The notes below the pieces were generated by a model. It was not told the origin of the DNA and made no database searches. It was given only the letters and a program-made list of their open reading frames with translations. DNA of 64,000 nucleotides. Origin: an uncultured Stomatobaculum sp. (GTDB taxonomy: Bacteria; Bacillota; Clostridia; Lachnospirales; Lachnospiraceae). The position numbers were made by a program, and so were the translations under genes. Numbering within the stretch: the first letter of the stretch is position 1; each line of letters starts with the position of its first letter. Below, one piece after another: positions 8,292 to 16,773 of the stretch. The stretch is taken from positions 45,539-109,538 of the forward strand of contig NZ_CALEYG010000024.1 in NCBI RefSeq assembly GCF_937924975.1. Direction: 5' to 3'.

Positions 8292-9743
8292 ATGAGAATA
8301 CTCAGCGAACAGGAAATACGTCCGCTTGCCCCCAATGACAGCGCTTTTCGAAACGGAAAGAAAATTTCGGACAGCGGTGCCTTTACGGAGCGGGTTTGTT
8401 CCAAGGACGAGAGTTACTACGCAGGCAGCTGTAAGGGCTCCGGAAAGAGCCTCTATCAGGTTTCCGCCTGCTTTGAAGAGGGCAAGGCGCCGGTGATACG
8501 CTGCAGCTGCCCGAGCCGTCAGTTTCCCTGCAAGCACGGGATTGCCCTCCTCTTTGAAATTGCCGCGGGCAAGGACTTTGCAGAGACAGAAATCCCCGAG
8601 GATATCGTAAAGAAGCAGGAAAAGCTCAAAAAGCGGGATGAGAAAAAGAGCGAAGAAAAGGCCGAGCTTGCCGAGGGAAAGCCGCAGGCAAAGAAAAAGA
8701 GTGTGAGCGGACAGACTGCCTTCCGAAAGAAGACGGAAAAACAGCTTGAGGGCCTTCTTCTCCTTGACGAGGCGTTAAACAGGCGCATGAAGCTCGGCTT
8801 ACTCTCGAGTCTTACGGATACGAAGGAAGAGGATGCGCTCCTTGTAAAGCGACTCGGTGACAACTATCTCTCCGGGCCGCAACAGCTCTTTCGCCGCTTC
8901 AGCCTTGCACTCGGTGCGGCGGCGCATATGCGGGAGCAGGGCGAAAAGGAGCGCTATTTAAGAGAGGCGGTGCGGGAGCTCGAAAAGCTTCGCACCCTAG
9001 TGCGCCGCGGCAGCGCCTACTTAACAGAGAGACTGGAGGCGACTGCGCCGGACGCAAATCCGCTCTACGATGCGCTCGGCGGCGTGCGGAAGAAGGAAGA
9101 ATTGGAGGCGCTCGGGCTAATGCTCTCCGAGACAGCACTGATGCAGCTTGCCTTCGAAGTGCGCTACGACGAGGCGAAGCGGGAGTTTCTGGATCTGGGA
9201 CATTGGATTTCGCTTGCGGACGGAACGCTTTACCGCGAGATGAACTTTAGACCGCTCAGCGCAAAAAACTACATTGCGGAGAAGGACAGCTCCGATCGGA
9301 GACTCCGCGCGGAGTGCTTCCCTTACTACCCGGCCTTCCCGGGCGAGGCAGCGCGCATTCGACTCGAGGATGCGACGGCGGAGCAGCCGGAAGCGACGGA
9401 TTTTGCGCGCATCATCGGCTTTGCGGCTCCCATTGCGCAGGCGGAAAAGCAGGCGATCAAGGCGCTTCAGTCGGTGCTTGCGGAGGACAAAGCGCCGGCG
9501 CTCCTGCAGCTTTCGGAGATAGAGGTAAAAGATGAGGCAGTCTACTTAAGGGATGCGGCGGGAAGTCAGCTTCGCATCACAGATGCTAACGGCAGTGAGG
9601 TAGCGCTTCGCCTGCTCTCGCAATTTGATACCGGGAAGAGCGCGGTCTTCGGGCTCTTCTTTGCGGATGAAGTGCGGCGGGAACTCTGCTTTTTGCCGCA
9701 GAGTCTGGTGACCGGGCGGGGCATCATCCGCCTCATGCTTTGA
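8292..9743 (+). CDS. SWIM zinc finger family protein
   Basis: The protein has 483 residues. A SWIM zinc finger lies at about residues 70-85: CSCPSRQFPCKHGIALLFEI, with the CxC...CxH ligands intact. A highly charged Lys/Glu-rich linker (about 100-150) follows, then a mainly alpha-helical C-terminal region. SWIM fingers bind nucleic acid or protein; no enzyme domain is seen. It is the first gene of a five-gene operon with a MoxR ATPase and a VWA protein. By composition the operon resembles E. coli yehLMPQ, where YehQ is the SWIM protein; that comparison is from memory of the family. Confidence 0.85.
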   Translation: MRILSEQEIRPLAPNDSAFRNGKKISDSGAFTERVCSKDESYYAGSCKGSGKSLYQVSACFEEGKAPVIRCSCPSRQFPCKHGIALLFEIAAGKDFAETEIPEDIVKKQEKLKKRDEKKSEEKAELAEGKPQAKKKSVSGQTAFRKKTEKQLEGLLLLDEALNRRMKLGLLSSLTDTKEEDALLVKRLGDNYLSGPQQLFRRFSLALGAAAHMREQGEKERYLREAVRELEKLRTLVRRGSAYLTERLEATAPDANPLYDALGGVRKKEELEALGLMLSETALMQLAFEVRYDEAKREFLDLGHWISLADGTLYREMNFRPLSAKNYIAEKDSSDRRLRAECFPYYPAFPGEAARIRLEDATAEQPEATDFARIIGFAAPIAQAEKQAIKALQSVLAEDKAPALLQLSEIEVKDEAVYLRDAAGSQLRITDANGSEVALRLLSQFDTGKSAVFGLFFADEVRRELCFLPQSLVTGRGIIRLML

Positions 9744-9759
9744 GCGGGGAGGGAAACGC

Positions 9760-11586
9760 ATGAATGCGGAAATATTGACTTCGATGAGAGAGAGTCTTTT
9801 TCAGTGTGCCCTCACGGGAAGCGAACGCATTGCGGAGGATCCCCGCTTTTCGCGCGCTCTCGCGGAACTCGGGAATCACCGCAGTGAGGCGAAGGTCTTA
9901 GAAGAACTCGCGCGCCGCGGAGAACAGCTTCTTTTGCCTGCGGAGGAAAGAGGCACGCAGCTTCTGGACTTACTGGCTCTGTTGGACGCAGTCCTGCTCA
10001 CGCAGAGCAAGGTTGCGGGAAGCGGGGACGAAGTTCCCTTAGAGGAAGCTGTGCAAAAGGAGGCAATCCCGGAGATCTATTATCGGCAGGAGAGCTATCG
10101 CAGTCTCGAGGGATTACGCCTTGCTCTGACCGAGAGCGGCAAGGGGCGCATGGAAGTGCTGAAGGCCGCAAGAGACAGCAAGCGCCCCTATCTCGAGGAT
10201 CTGAGACTCCAGGAGCTCTTTCTCCGTGCGCTCGGCGACCGCTATGCGGAGTTTGCGGATGCGGTCGAGACTTGGATCCGGGAGGAGCGACCGCAGAGCA
10301 TGTTGCCCCTGCTTCGACACGCCTTTGCACCGGAGCAGAAAGAAAGATTGCAGTGCCGCTACTTTACGCTGATCGATGTGCTGAGCGGCGGGGAGAGCGA
10401 GTCCTTCTATACGGATGTCATTGCGAGATCGCAGGGAGAGCTGAAGGAGACAGCGATTGCGGCGCTCGGCGCGCATCCGGAATTTTACGGAACCCTCCTG
10501 TCTCTCGAGAAGACCGAAAAAAACAAGGCGCATGCCGCGGTGATTGCGGCGCTCGCAAAATATCCGGAGGCCGAGGAAGTGGTCAGAGAGAATTTCCTCA
10601 AAAAGCCCGCGCGCTATCTCGATGCGATTGCGCACTGCCCCTTCCCGTACGCAGCGGATCTCGTCGCGGCAGAGATGGAGAAGATGTATCCGGATGCCGA
10701 GAAGGAGAGGGAAAACCGGACCTATCTGGAAAAGATGAAGGAACTCTGGTATGCGGCAATCGACATGGAGAGCCCGGCGCTTCTTCGACAGCTCACGCGA
10801 ACCGGCGCGATTGTGTCGCATGTGCGCCGCGTCTATCTCAATTCGAGACTCTGGAAGACTCCGCTCAGTGCGGACTTCCGCGCGGCGCTTCATACCCTGC
10901 TTCCCGATCTGCCGCCGCGGGAACAGACCAAGCTGGACTTTTTTCTCGCCCTGGAGGAAAAGACGCCGGCAGAGGTCTATGAAATATTCTCGGGGCTGTT
11001 TGCGGAGAGGCAGGGACTCCTTGGCCAAGTGAAGGCTGCGCTCGGCTCGCAGGCGGAAAATCAGGAGAGGCAGGAAAGGCAGGACGGCATTTTAGAGGCG
11101 ACGGAGAGTTTCTGCCTCCGTCCCGCATACGGCCGGGAACATATGGACCCGCGCTGGTATCCGCTTTTATTGCAACAGAAGCGCTACAGTGAGTACGAAA
11201 AGGGGCTTCGCGCGCTCTACCGGGAGGATATTCCAAACGCTAAGGAACTCTGGAGTGCCTGGGAGTACAAAAACGTACAGAACCGCCCTGCGACGGAGGA
11301 AGATATTCAGCGGCTGAAAGCCTACGCTTGGACGGACTTCTCGAAGATCTTTGACGGCAGCATAAAGACTTGGCAGAGACGCGGTTTCTATAACTACGAC
11401 CTCACGGAACTCAGTGAGCAGGCGCTTTCAATCGGACTCCCGAAGGATGAACTCATTGCTCTTTTGGAGCGGGTCTATAAGGGCGTGAACATGCGGAGCA
11501 ACAACTACGGAAACGCGACACAGAGGCTCTACGCGGCGATTCAGGCGCTGAAGGACGGTACGGACCCGAGAGCGCTCACTTGGTAA
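9760..11586 (+). CDS. DUF5691-like helical protein of the MoxR/VWA operon
   Basis: The protein has 608 residues, starts 16 bases after the SWIM gene stop, and is preceded by GGGGAGGG. It is rich in Leu, Glu, Ala and Arg and appears entirely alpha-helical, with repeated helical pairs such as EAVQKEAIPEIYY and ALGAHPEFYGTLLSLEKTEK that suggest a HEAT-like solenoid. There is no signal peptide and there are no catalytic motifs. In related operons of other bacteria a protein annotated DUF5691 sits between the SWIM and AAA genes. I assign that label by position and length, not by a profile match. A scaffold role for the neighbouring ATPase is plausible but unproven. Confidence 0.6.
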   Translation: MNAEILTSMRESLFQCALTGSERIAEDPRFSRALAELGNHRSEAKVLEELARRGEQLLLPAEERGTQLLDLLALLDAVLLTQSKVAGSGDEVPLEEAVQKEAIPEIYYRQESYRSLEGLRLALTESGKGRMEVLKAARDSKRPYLEDLRLQELFLRALGDRYAEFADAVETWIREERPQSMLPLLRHAFAPEQKERLQCRYFTLIDVLSGGESESFYTDVIARSQGELKETAIAALGAHPEFYGTLLSLEKTEKNKAHAAVIAALAKYPEAEEVVRENFLKKPARYLDAIAHCPFPYAADLVAAEMEKMYPDAEKERENRTYLEKMKELWYAAIDMESPALLRQLTRTGAIVSHVRRVYLNSRLWKTPLSADFRAALHTLLPDLPPREQTKLDFFLALEEKTPAEVYEIFSGLFAERQGLLGQVKAALGSQAENQERQERQDGILEATESFCLRPAYGREHMDPRWYPLLLQQKRYSEYEKGLRALYREDIPNAKELWSAWEYKNVQNRPATEEDIQRLKAYAWTDFSKIFDGSIKTWQRRGFYNYDLTELSEQALSIGLPKDELIALLERVYKGVNMRSNNYGNATQRLYAAIQALKDGTDPRALTW

Positions 11587-11600
11587 GAAAAGGAGACAGG

Positions 11601-12683
11601 ATGGAACAGAAGGAAGTACAGCGTCGCGCGGCCGAGAGCCTGTTTGCGGATGAGATTGCCGCACTTATGGCAGCAGAACAGAACGAAGTCCCCGAGGGGT
11701 GGCATATGTCGCCGCGCTCGGTGCTCACCTATATTCTCGGCGGCAAGGCAGGGGACAAGGTCATCAGCCCGAAGTATATCGGCGACCGCCGCATTGTCGA
11801 GATTGCGGTCGCAACGCTTCTCACGGACCGCTCGCTCCTCTTAATCGGCGAGCCCGGCACCGCAAAGTCCTGGCTCTCGGAGCATTTGACGGCAGCCATC
11901 AACGGGGATTCGGGGCGTGTCGTGCAGGGCACGGCCGGTACGACCGAGGAGCAGATTCGCTACTCCTGGAACTACGCGCTCTTAATTGCCGAGGGTCCGA
12001 GTGAGCGGGCACTCGTAAAGACGCCCATTTTCCGCGCGATGGAAGAGGGCAAGATTGCGCGCTTTGAGGAGATTTCCCGCTGCGCGCCGGAGGTGCAGGA
12101 CGCTCTCATTTCCCTGCTCTCGGAGAAGCGGATTTCGATTCCGGAATTGAATCGCGAGCAGGCTGCCCTGCGCGGCTTCTCGCTGATTGCGACCGCGAAT
12201 ACGCGCGACAAGGGCGTGAACGAAATGTCCGCCGCGCTGAAGCGCCGCTTTAACATGGTAATTCTGCCGAGCCCGAAGAACCTCGAGGCGGAGGTCGAAA
12301 TTGTGGAGACGCGCCTGCGTCAGCTCTCGGCGGAACTCCGTCTGCCGGCAGTCCTGCCGGCCGAGGCCGCCGTCCGCAAGGTCTGCACGGTATTCCGCGA
12401 GCTTCGTGCGGGACAGACCATCGACGGTGCCCAGAAAGTCAAGACAACGCAAAATGTACTCTCGACTGCGGAGGCGATTTCGCTCCTCGTGAACAGTATG
12501 GCGCTGGCCGGAAGCTTCGGCACCGGCGAAGTGCAAGACAGTGACCTCGCGGCAGCGCTGCAGGGTGCGATTGTCAAAGACGAAGAGAAGGATCAGAAAA
12601 TATGGGAAGAGTATCTCGAGCACATCATGAAGCGGCGCGGCAGCGAGTGGGCAAAGCTCTATGACGCCTGCCGCTCGCTGTGA
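11601..12683 (+). CDS. MoxR-type AAA+ ATPase
   Basis: The protein has 360 residues from ATG 11601, with AAAGGAGACAGG upstream; an earlier in-frame GTG lacks a site. Walker A is GEPGTAKSW (Lys near 88). Walker B is the variant IARFEEIS, with Glu where Asp usually follows the hydrophobic strand. Sensor 1 is LIATANTRDKGVNEMS, and the arginine motif is KRRFNMVILP. MoxR ATPases act as chaperones that remodel complexes, typically with a VWA-domain partner, and such a partner is encoded at the end of this operon. The gene matches the size of E. coli YehL. Confidence 0.9.
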   Translation: MEQKEVQRRAAESLFADEIAALMAAEQNEVPEGWHMSPRSVLTYILGGKAGDKVISPKYIGDRRIVEIAVATLLTDRSLLLIGEPGTAKSWLSEHLTAAINGDSGRVVQGTAGTTEEQIRYSWNYALLIAEGPSERALVKTPIFRAMEEGKIARFEEISRCAPEVQDALISLLSEKRISIPELNREQAALRGFSLIATANTRDKGVNEMSAALKRRFNMVILPSPKNLEAEVEIVETRLRQLSAELRLPAVLPAEAAVRKVCTVFRELRAGQTIDGAQKVKTTQNVLSTAEAISLLVNSMALAGSFGTGEVQDSDLAAALQGAIVKDEEKDQKIWEEYLEHIMKRRGSEWAKLYDACRSL

Positions 12684-12700
12684 GCGAAGAGAGGGGCGGC

Positions 12701-14950
12701 ATGGAGAGCGGGGAAAGAGCGCCGGTCTTTGTCGGCATACGCCACCACTCGCCGACCGGCGCCCGCTTTATCCGGGAACTGCTCCGGGAGAGGCGGCCCG
12801 CCTGCGTTCTGATTGAGGCGCCTGCGGACTTTGAAAGCCTCATTGACCGGCTTGCGGACCCGGCGCTGAAGCCGCCGTTTGCCGTGATGGCCTATACGAC
12901 GGAGGCGCCGGTGCGGAGTGTCCTCTACCCGTTTGCGGTCTATTCTCCCGAGTACCGGGCGCTGCTTGCCGCGCGGGAACTCGGAATTCCGGTCGCCTTT
13001 TGCGATCTGCCTTCTTCCTATATGCTGGGTCTACAGGGCGCCGTGGAGCGTTATCTCGACCGGAAACGGGACGAGGCAGCGGAAAAAGAGACAGAGAGCG
13101 CCGCGGAACCCGACGACATGGAGGGCTTCTGGGAGCGCTATCTCGAGCAGAGCCCGACGCTCGGAGACTATCTCGAGCGCTCCCGGATTTTCGGCGAAGA
13201 AGTGCGGGCCGCCATGCCCGGTGAGCGTTTCGAACAGGCGCACAATGCGGTCCGGGAGGCCTATATGCGCCGCGTGATTGCGGAAAAAATCGCAGCGGGG
13301 ATTCCGGCGGACCGCCTGGTCGTTCTGACCGGTGCCTTTCACACACCGGCACTTTCCGCGGGGGAGCTGCTCGACGATGCAGCGCTTCAAAAGCTGCCGC
13401 AGTGCAAGGCGCAGCTCACACTGATGCCCTACTCGTACCGGCGCTTATCAAGCCGCTCGGGCTATGCGGCCGGCAACCGTGTGCCCGCCTACTATGAACT
13501 GCTCTGGAAAGCGCTTGCGGCGGGAAAGCCCGAGAGCCACGCGGCGCGTTATCTGTCCGCGCTGGCCGTACACATCCGGGAGCGGGGCGGTCTGGTCTCT
13601 TCGGCGGAAGTGCTGGAGGCGACCTTACTCGCCGAGAGCCTCACAAGGCTGCGCGAGGGGGTATATCCGACGCACGAAGAGCTGCAGGATGCCGCGGTGA
13701 CCTGCATGGGGCACGGGAGCTTCGGCGAGATTGCCGAGGGACTCGCGCTCACCGATATCGGCACGAAAATCGGAGAGGTGCCGAAGAGCGGGCTGCTCAC
13801 TTCGATTCAGCAGGATTTTGCGGATCAGTGTGCGGACTTAAAGCTGAATTTCGGCCCGGTCGCGGAAAAGCTCCGCTTGGATCTCCGCGAAAATCGCCGC
13901 GCAAAGAGCGAGAAGAGCGCCTTTTTACAGCTGCGCCGCTCCTTCTTTTTGCAGCGCCTACGCCTCCTCGGCATCGGTTTTGCCGCTTTGCAAGGCAGCA
14001 GACAGCAGGATGCGAGCTGGGAGGAAAACTGGGTAGTAAGCAGGACGCCGGAGGCGGAGATGCAGCTCGCCGAGGCCGTCTTAAAAGGCGACACGATCGC
14101 GCACGCCGTGAGCTTTGATTTGCAGGAGAGGCTCGCGGCGGCAGAACAGATTGCGGAGATTACGGAGCTCCTCGAGAGCGCTTTTCTCTGCGGCATGCCG
14201 GAACTTTTGCAGGCGGCGGTCAGCCGTCTTGACAGCGCGAGCATCGATCAGATTTCCATCGAGGAGATTGCGCGGACAGCCAAAATTCTTTCGCGCATGT
14301 TGCAGTTCGGGGATGTGAGGCAGTCGGATGTCTCGGTGCTCCGCCCCATCTTGGAGCGCCTTTTGCTCCGCGCGAGTCTTACCCTTACGGACGCCTGCTT
14401 CTGCGACGACGAGGCGGCGGGGCATCTCGCAAGGAGCATCGAGGATATCCAGAGTATCTTCAGTGTGGAAAAGGACTTGCCGAGCGAAAAGTGGGAGCAG
14501 GCCATTCGGGAGCTTTCGCGCCGGGATGATTTAAACGCCAAGCTCTCGGGGCTTGCAACGGCGATACGCCTCGATCTCGGCGACCTCGGCGAGGAAGAAC
14601 TTTCCCGGGAAATCAGCCGCCGCATGTCAATCGGACTTCGGGCGGAACTCGGCGCGCTCTGGTTCGAGGGACTTTCGCTCCGAAATCACTATGCGCTGAT
14701 TGTGCGGCGCGTGGTCTGGGAGAGTCTGAGCCGCTATATCGATGCGATTCCCGAGGACTGCTGGCAGCGCGCCATGGTCTTTCTGCGCCGTGCCTTCGCG
14801 ACTTACACGGCGGGCGAAAAGGATATGGTCGCCGAGAATCTGGCGGAATTCTGGGGCTTACAGAAGGAACAGCTCAGCGAAGTTCTGAACGCGGAGCTCA
14901 GCCAAGAGGAAAGTCAGGCGCTCGAATCCTTTGACTTTGACGATTTCTAG
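12701..14950 (+). CDS. DUF5682 family protein
   Basis: The protein has 749 residues from ATG 12701, which follows GAGAGGGG; a GTG at 12680 overlapping the previous stop is the alternative. The N-terminus reads VGIRHHSPTGARFIRELL then CVLIEAPADF. Near residue 205 comes LVVLTGAFHTPALS. The pattern 'GxxHxS...vlxExP...vvxGafHxP' recalls TraB/EreA-type hydrolase folds, with conserved His and Glu, which is inference. The rest is largely helical. It is encoded directly after the MoxR ATPase and 11 bases before the VWA gene, corresponding in length to E. coli YehM. Function is unknown. Confidence 0.75.
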   Translation: MESGERAPVFVGIRHHSPTGARFIRELLRERRPACVLIEAPADFESLIDRLADPALKPPFAVMAYTTEAPVRSVLYPFAVYSPEYRALLAARELGIPVAFCDLPSSYMLGLQGAVERYLDRKRDEAAEKETESAAEPDDMEGFWERYLEQSPTLGDYLERSRIFGEEVRAAMPGERFEQAHNAVREAYMRRVIAEKIAAGIPADRLVVLTGAFHTPALSAGELLDDAALQKLPQCKAQLTLMPYSYRRLSSRSGYAAGNRVPAYYELLWKALAAGKPESHAARYLSALAVHIRERGGLVSSAEVLEATLLAESLTRLREGVYPTHEELQDAAVTCMGHGSFGEIAEGLALTDIGTKIGEVPKSGLLTSIQQDFADQCADLKLNFGPVAEKLRLDLRENRRAKSEKSAFLQLRRSFFLQRLRLLGIGFAALQGSRQQDASWEENWVVSRTPEAEMQLAEAVLKGDTIAHAVSFDLQERLAAAEQIAEITELLESAFLCGMPELLQAAVSRLDSASIDQISIEEIARTAKILSRMLQFGDVRQSDVSVLRPILERLLLRASLTLTDACFCDDEAAGHLARSIEDIQSIFSVEKDLPSEKWEQAIRELSRRDDLNAKLSGLATAIRLDLGDLGEEELSREISRRMSIGLRAELGALWFEGLSLRNHYALIVRRVVWESLSRYIDAIPEDCWQRAMVFLRRAFATYTAGEKDMVAENLAEFWGLQKEQLSEVLNAELSQEESQALESFDFDDF

Positions 14951-14961
14951 GGAGGCAGGAC

Positions 14962-16170
14962 ATGGACGAAAACGAAGCGCGAATTCGAAAGTGGAGACTG
15001 CTCCTCGGAAGAGAGAGCGAGGAGCGCTGGAAACAGTACGGGAGCGGAACGGACAATCTTCTCTCCGATGAGGATAGGCTCATGGATCTCGCGCTCGATG
15101 CGATTTACAATGCGAATGCCTATTTCTCTTACGGAGACGGCAATGCTTCCGGCGGTATGCGGGGCGGAAGAGAGACAAGCACCATAAGCCGCTGGCTCGG
15201 CGACATCAGAAGCCTGTTCCCGCCGGACTTGGTTAAGCTGGTGCAGGGCGATGCCGTGGAGCGCTGCGGCATGAAAGAGCTTCTGTTTGAGCCGGAGCTT
15301 CTCGACGCCGCCGAGCCGAGCGTGGACCTCGGCAGCATGTTGCTCCTCTTAAAGGATCAGGTGCCGAAACAGAGTAAGGAGAGCGCGCGCCGCTTTATTC
15401 AGCGCATTGTCGAGGAAATTCAGCGCCGTCTCGCGGAAGATGTGCGCCGTGCGGTTGTGGCCGCCTGCAAGCGGACAGAGCACACGCCGATTCCCTCGGC
15501 CTCGGGACTTGATTTCAAGAAGACCATACGCCACGGCCTCAAAAACTACGATGCGGCGAAAAAGCGCATCCTCCCCGAGAAGTACTACTTCTTTGCGAAG
15601 CAGCAGAACAACGCCGCAAAGTATCACATCATCCTCGACATCGACCAGAGCGGCTCGATGGGAGAGTCGGTGCTCTACGCTTCGGTCATGAGCAGCATCC
15701 TCGCCTCGCTCCGCGCCGTGAAGACCCATGTGGTCGCTTTTACGACGGAGGTTGTCGACCTAAGCGATAAGATTGAGGACCCGGTCGAGCTGCTGTTCGG
15801 CTTTCAGCTCGGCGGCGGCACCGACATCAATAACTCGGTCAAGTACTGCGAGACATTGATTGAGGAGCCGAAGAAGACTCTCTTCTTTCTCATTACCGAC
15901 CTCATGGAGGGCGGAAACCGCGCTGCGCTGATGCGCCGCATTGCGTCGATGAAGGAAGCCGGTGTCCGCGTGATTGTGCTGCTCGCGATTGCGGACGGCG
16001 GCGCCCCCTATTACGATGAGCACAACGCAAAGCACATCGCCTCGCTCGGCATTCCCTGCTTTGCCTGCGCACCGGAGCGTCTGCCGGAACTCCTGGAGGC
16101 CGCGCTGAAAGACGAAGATCTCTCACAGTTTTCCGGAGAAGCGCGAAAAGGAGGGAAATCCGTGCTATAA
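14962..16170 (+). CDS. VWA domain-containing protein, MoxR partner
   Basis: This 402-residue protein has a helical N-terminal half and a von Willebrand factor A domain from about residue 215. The MIDAS metal site is intact: LDIDQSGSMGES (DxSxS near 226), then Thr in LGGGTDINN and Asp in FLITDLMEGG. VWA proteins bind ligands through a divalent metal and commonly pair with MoxR ATPases. There is no membrane segment, so it is probably cytosolic. Its stop codon overlaps the -10 element of the next transcription unit. Confidence 0.88.
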   Translation: MDENEARIRKWRLLLGRESEERWKQYGSGTDNLLSDEDRLMDLALDAIYNANAYFSYGDGNASGGMRGGRETSTISRWLGDIRSLFPPDLVKLVQGDAVERCGMKELLFEPELLDAAEPSVDLGSMLLLLKDQVPKQSKESARRFIQRIVEEIQRRLAEDVRRAVVAACKRTEHTPIPSASGLDFKKTIRHGLKNYDAAKKRILPEKYYFFAKQQNNAAKYHIILDIDQSGSMGESVLYASVMSSILASLRAVKTHVVAFTTEVVDLSDKIEDPVELLFGFQLGGGTDINNSVKYCETLIEEPKKTLFFLITDLMEGGNRAALMRRIASMKEAGVRVIVLLAIADGGAPYYDEHNAKHIASLGIPCFACAPERLPELLEAALKDEDLSQFSGEARKGGKSVL

Positions 16171-16171
16171 T
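16166..16171 (+). promoter_or_regulatory. Extended -10 promoter of queT
   Basis: TGC-TATAAT overlaps the stop codon of the VWA gene. No good -35 is seen at 17 or 18 bases. The predicted start lies just before the riboswitch stem. Confidence 0.5.
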
Positions 16172-16177
16172 GTTGCA

Positions 16178-16222
16178 CCGGTGAGTTCGAGACCATCCTC
16201 ACCTAAAACAAAACTATGGAGG
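16178..16222 (+). promoter_or_regulatory. preQ1-I riboswitch upstream of queT
   Basis: Stem GGTGAG (16180-16185) pairs with CTCACC (16198-16203) around the loop TTCGAGACCATC. An A-rich tail (TAAAACAAAACTA) then runs into TGGAGG, the ribosome binding site of queT. This is the class I preQ1 aptamer layout: loop cytosines can pseudoknot with the GG of the Shine-Dalgarno sequence, so preQ1 would block translation. The downstream gene is a predicted queuosine-precursor transporter, which fits. Confidence 0.8.
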
Positions 16223-16231
16223 AAACAAAAA

Positions 16232-16735
16232 ATGAGAGAAACATCCCTTGGCAACACGCGGGCGCTGGTGAATGCCGCGCTGCTCGCCGCAGTCTACGCC
16301 GCGCTGACCTATGTCACGAAGCCCATCAGCTTCGGCGCCGTGCAGTTTCGCGTCTCGGAGGCGCTCTGCATCCTGCCCGTCTTTACGGTCGCAGCCGTGC
16401 CCGGGCTCTTTGTGGGCTGCTTCCTCGCAAACTTCCTGTCCGGCGCAGCGGCGCTCGATGTGATTTTCGGAAGTCTTGCGACGCTGCTCGGTGCCTACGG
16501 CACTTACCGGCTCCGCGACAAAGGCTATCTCGCCGCTCTGCCGCCCATTCTCTGCAACGCGCTGATCATTCCCTTCGTGCTGCGCTACGGCTATGGGATT
16601 GAGGGCTTCCTGCCGTTCTTTGTGTTGACAGTCGGTGTCGGCGAAATCATTGCGGTCGGAATTTTGGGGAATATGCTCCGCCTCGCGCTGCTGCGCTACG
16701 GCAGCAAGCTCTTTCCGGAGGGCAGCATAGGCTGA
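16232..16735 (+). CDS. queT: QueT-family queuosine precursor transporter
   Basis: This 167-residue integral membrane protein starts at ATG 16232, 9 bases after GGAGG. It has about five to six hydrophobic segments, for example LVNAALLAAVYAALTYVTKP, ILPVFTVAAVPGLFVGCFLA and FVLTVGVGEIIAVGILG. FRVSEALCILPVF matches the QueT (DUF988) signature, where the Arg and Glu are conserved. QueT proteins are substrate-binding S components of ECF transporters for queuosine precursors. No EcfA or EcfT gene is in this window. Regulation by the preQ1 aptamer directly upstream supports the call. Confidence 0.88.
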   Translation: MRETSLGNTRALVNAALLAAVYAALTYVTKPISFGAVQFRVSEALCILPVFTVAAVPGLFVGCFLANFLSGAAALDVIFGSLATLLGAYGTYRLRDKGYLAALPPILCNALIIPFVLRYGYGIEGFLPFFVLTVGVGEIIAVGILGNMLRLALLRYGSKLFPEGSIG

Positions 16736-16773
16736 GCGCGATTGACGAATCGGATTGGTTGAGGAGAGACAGA

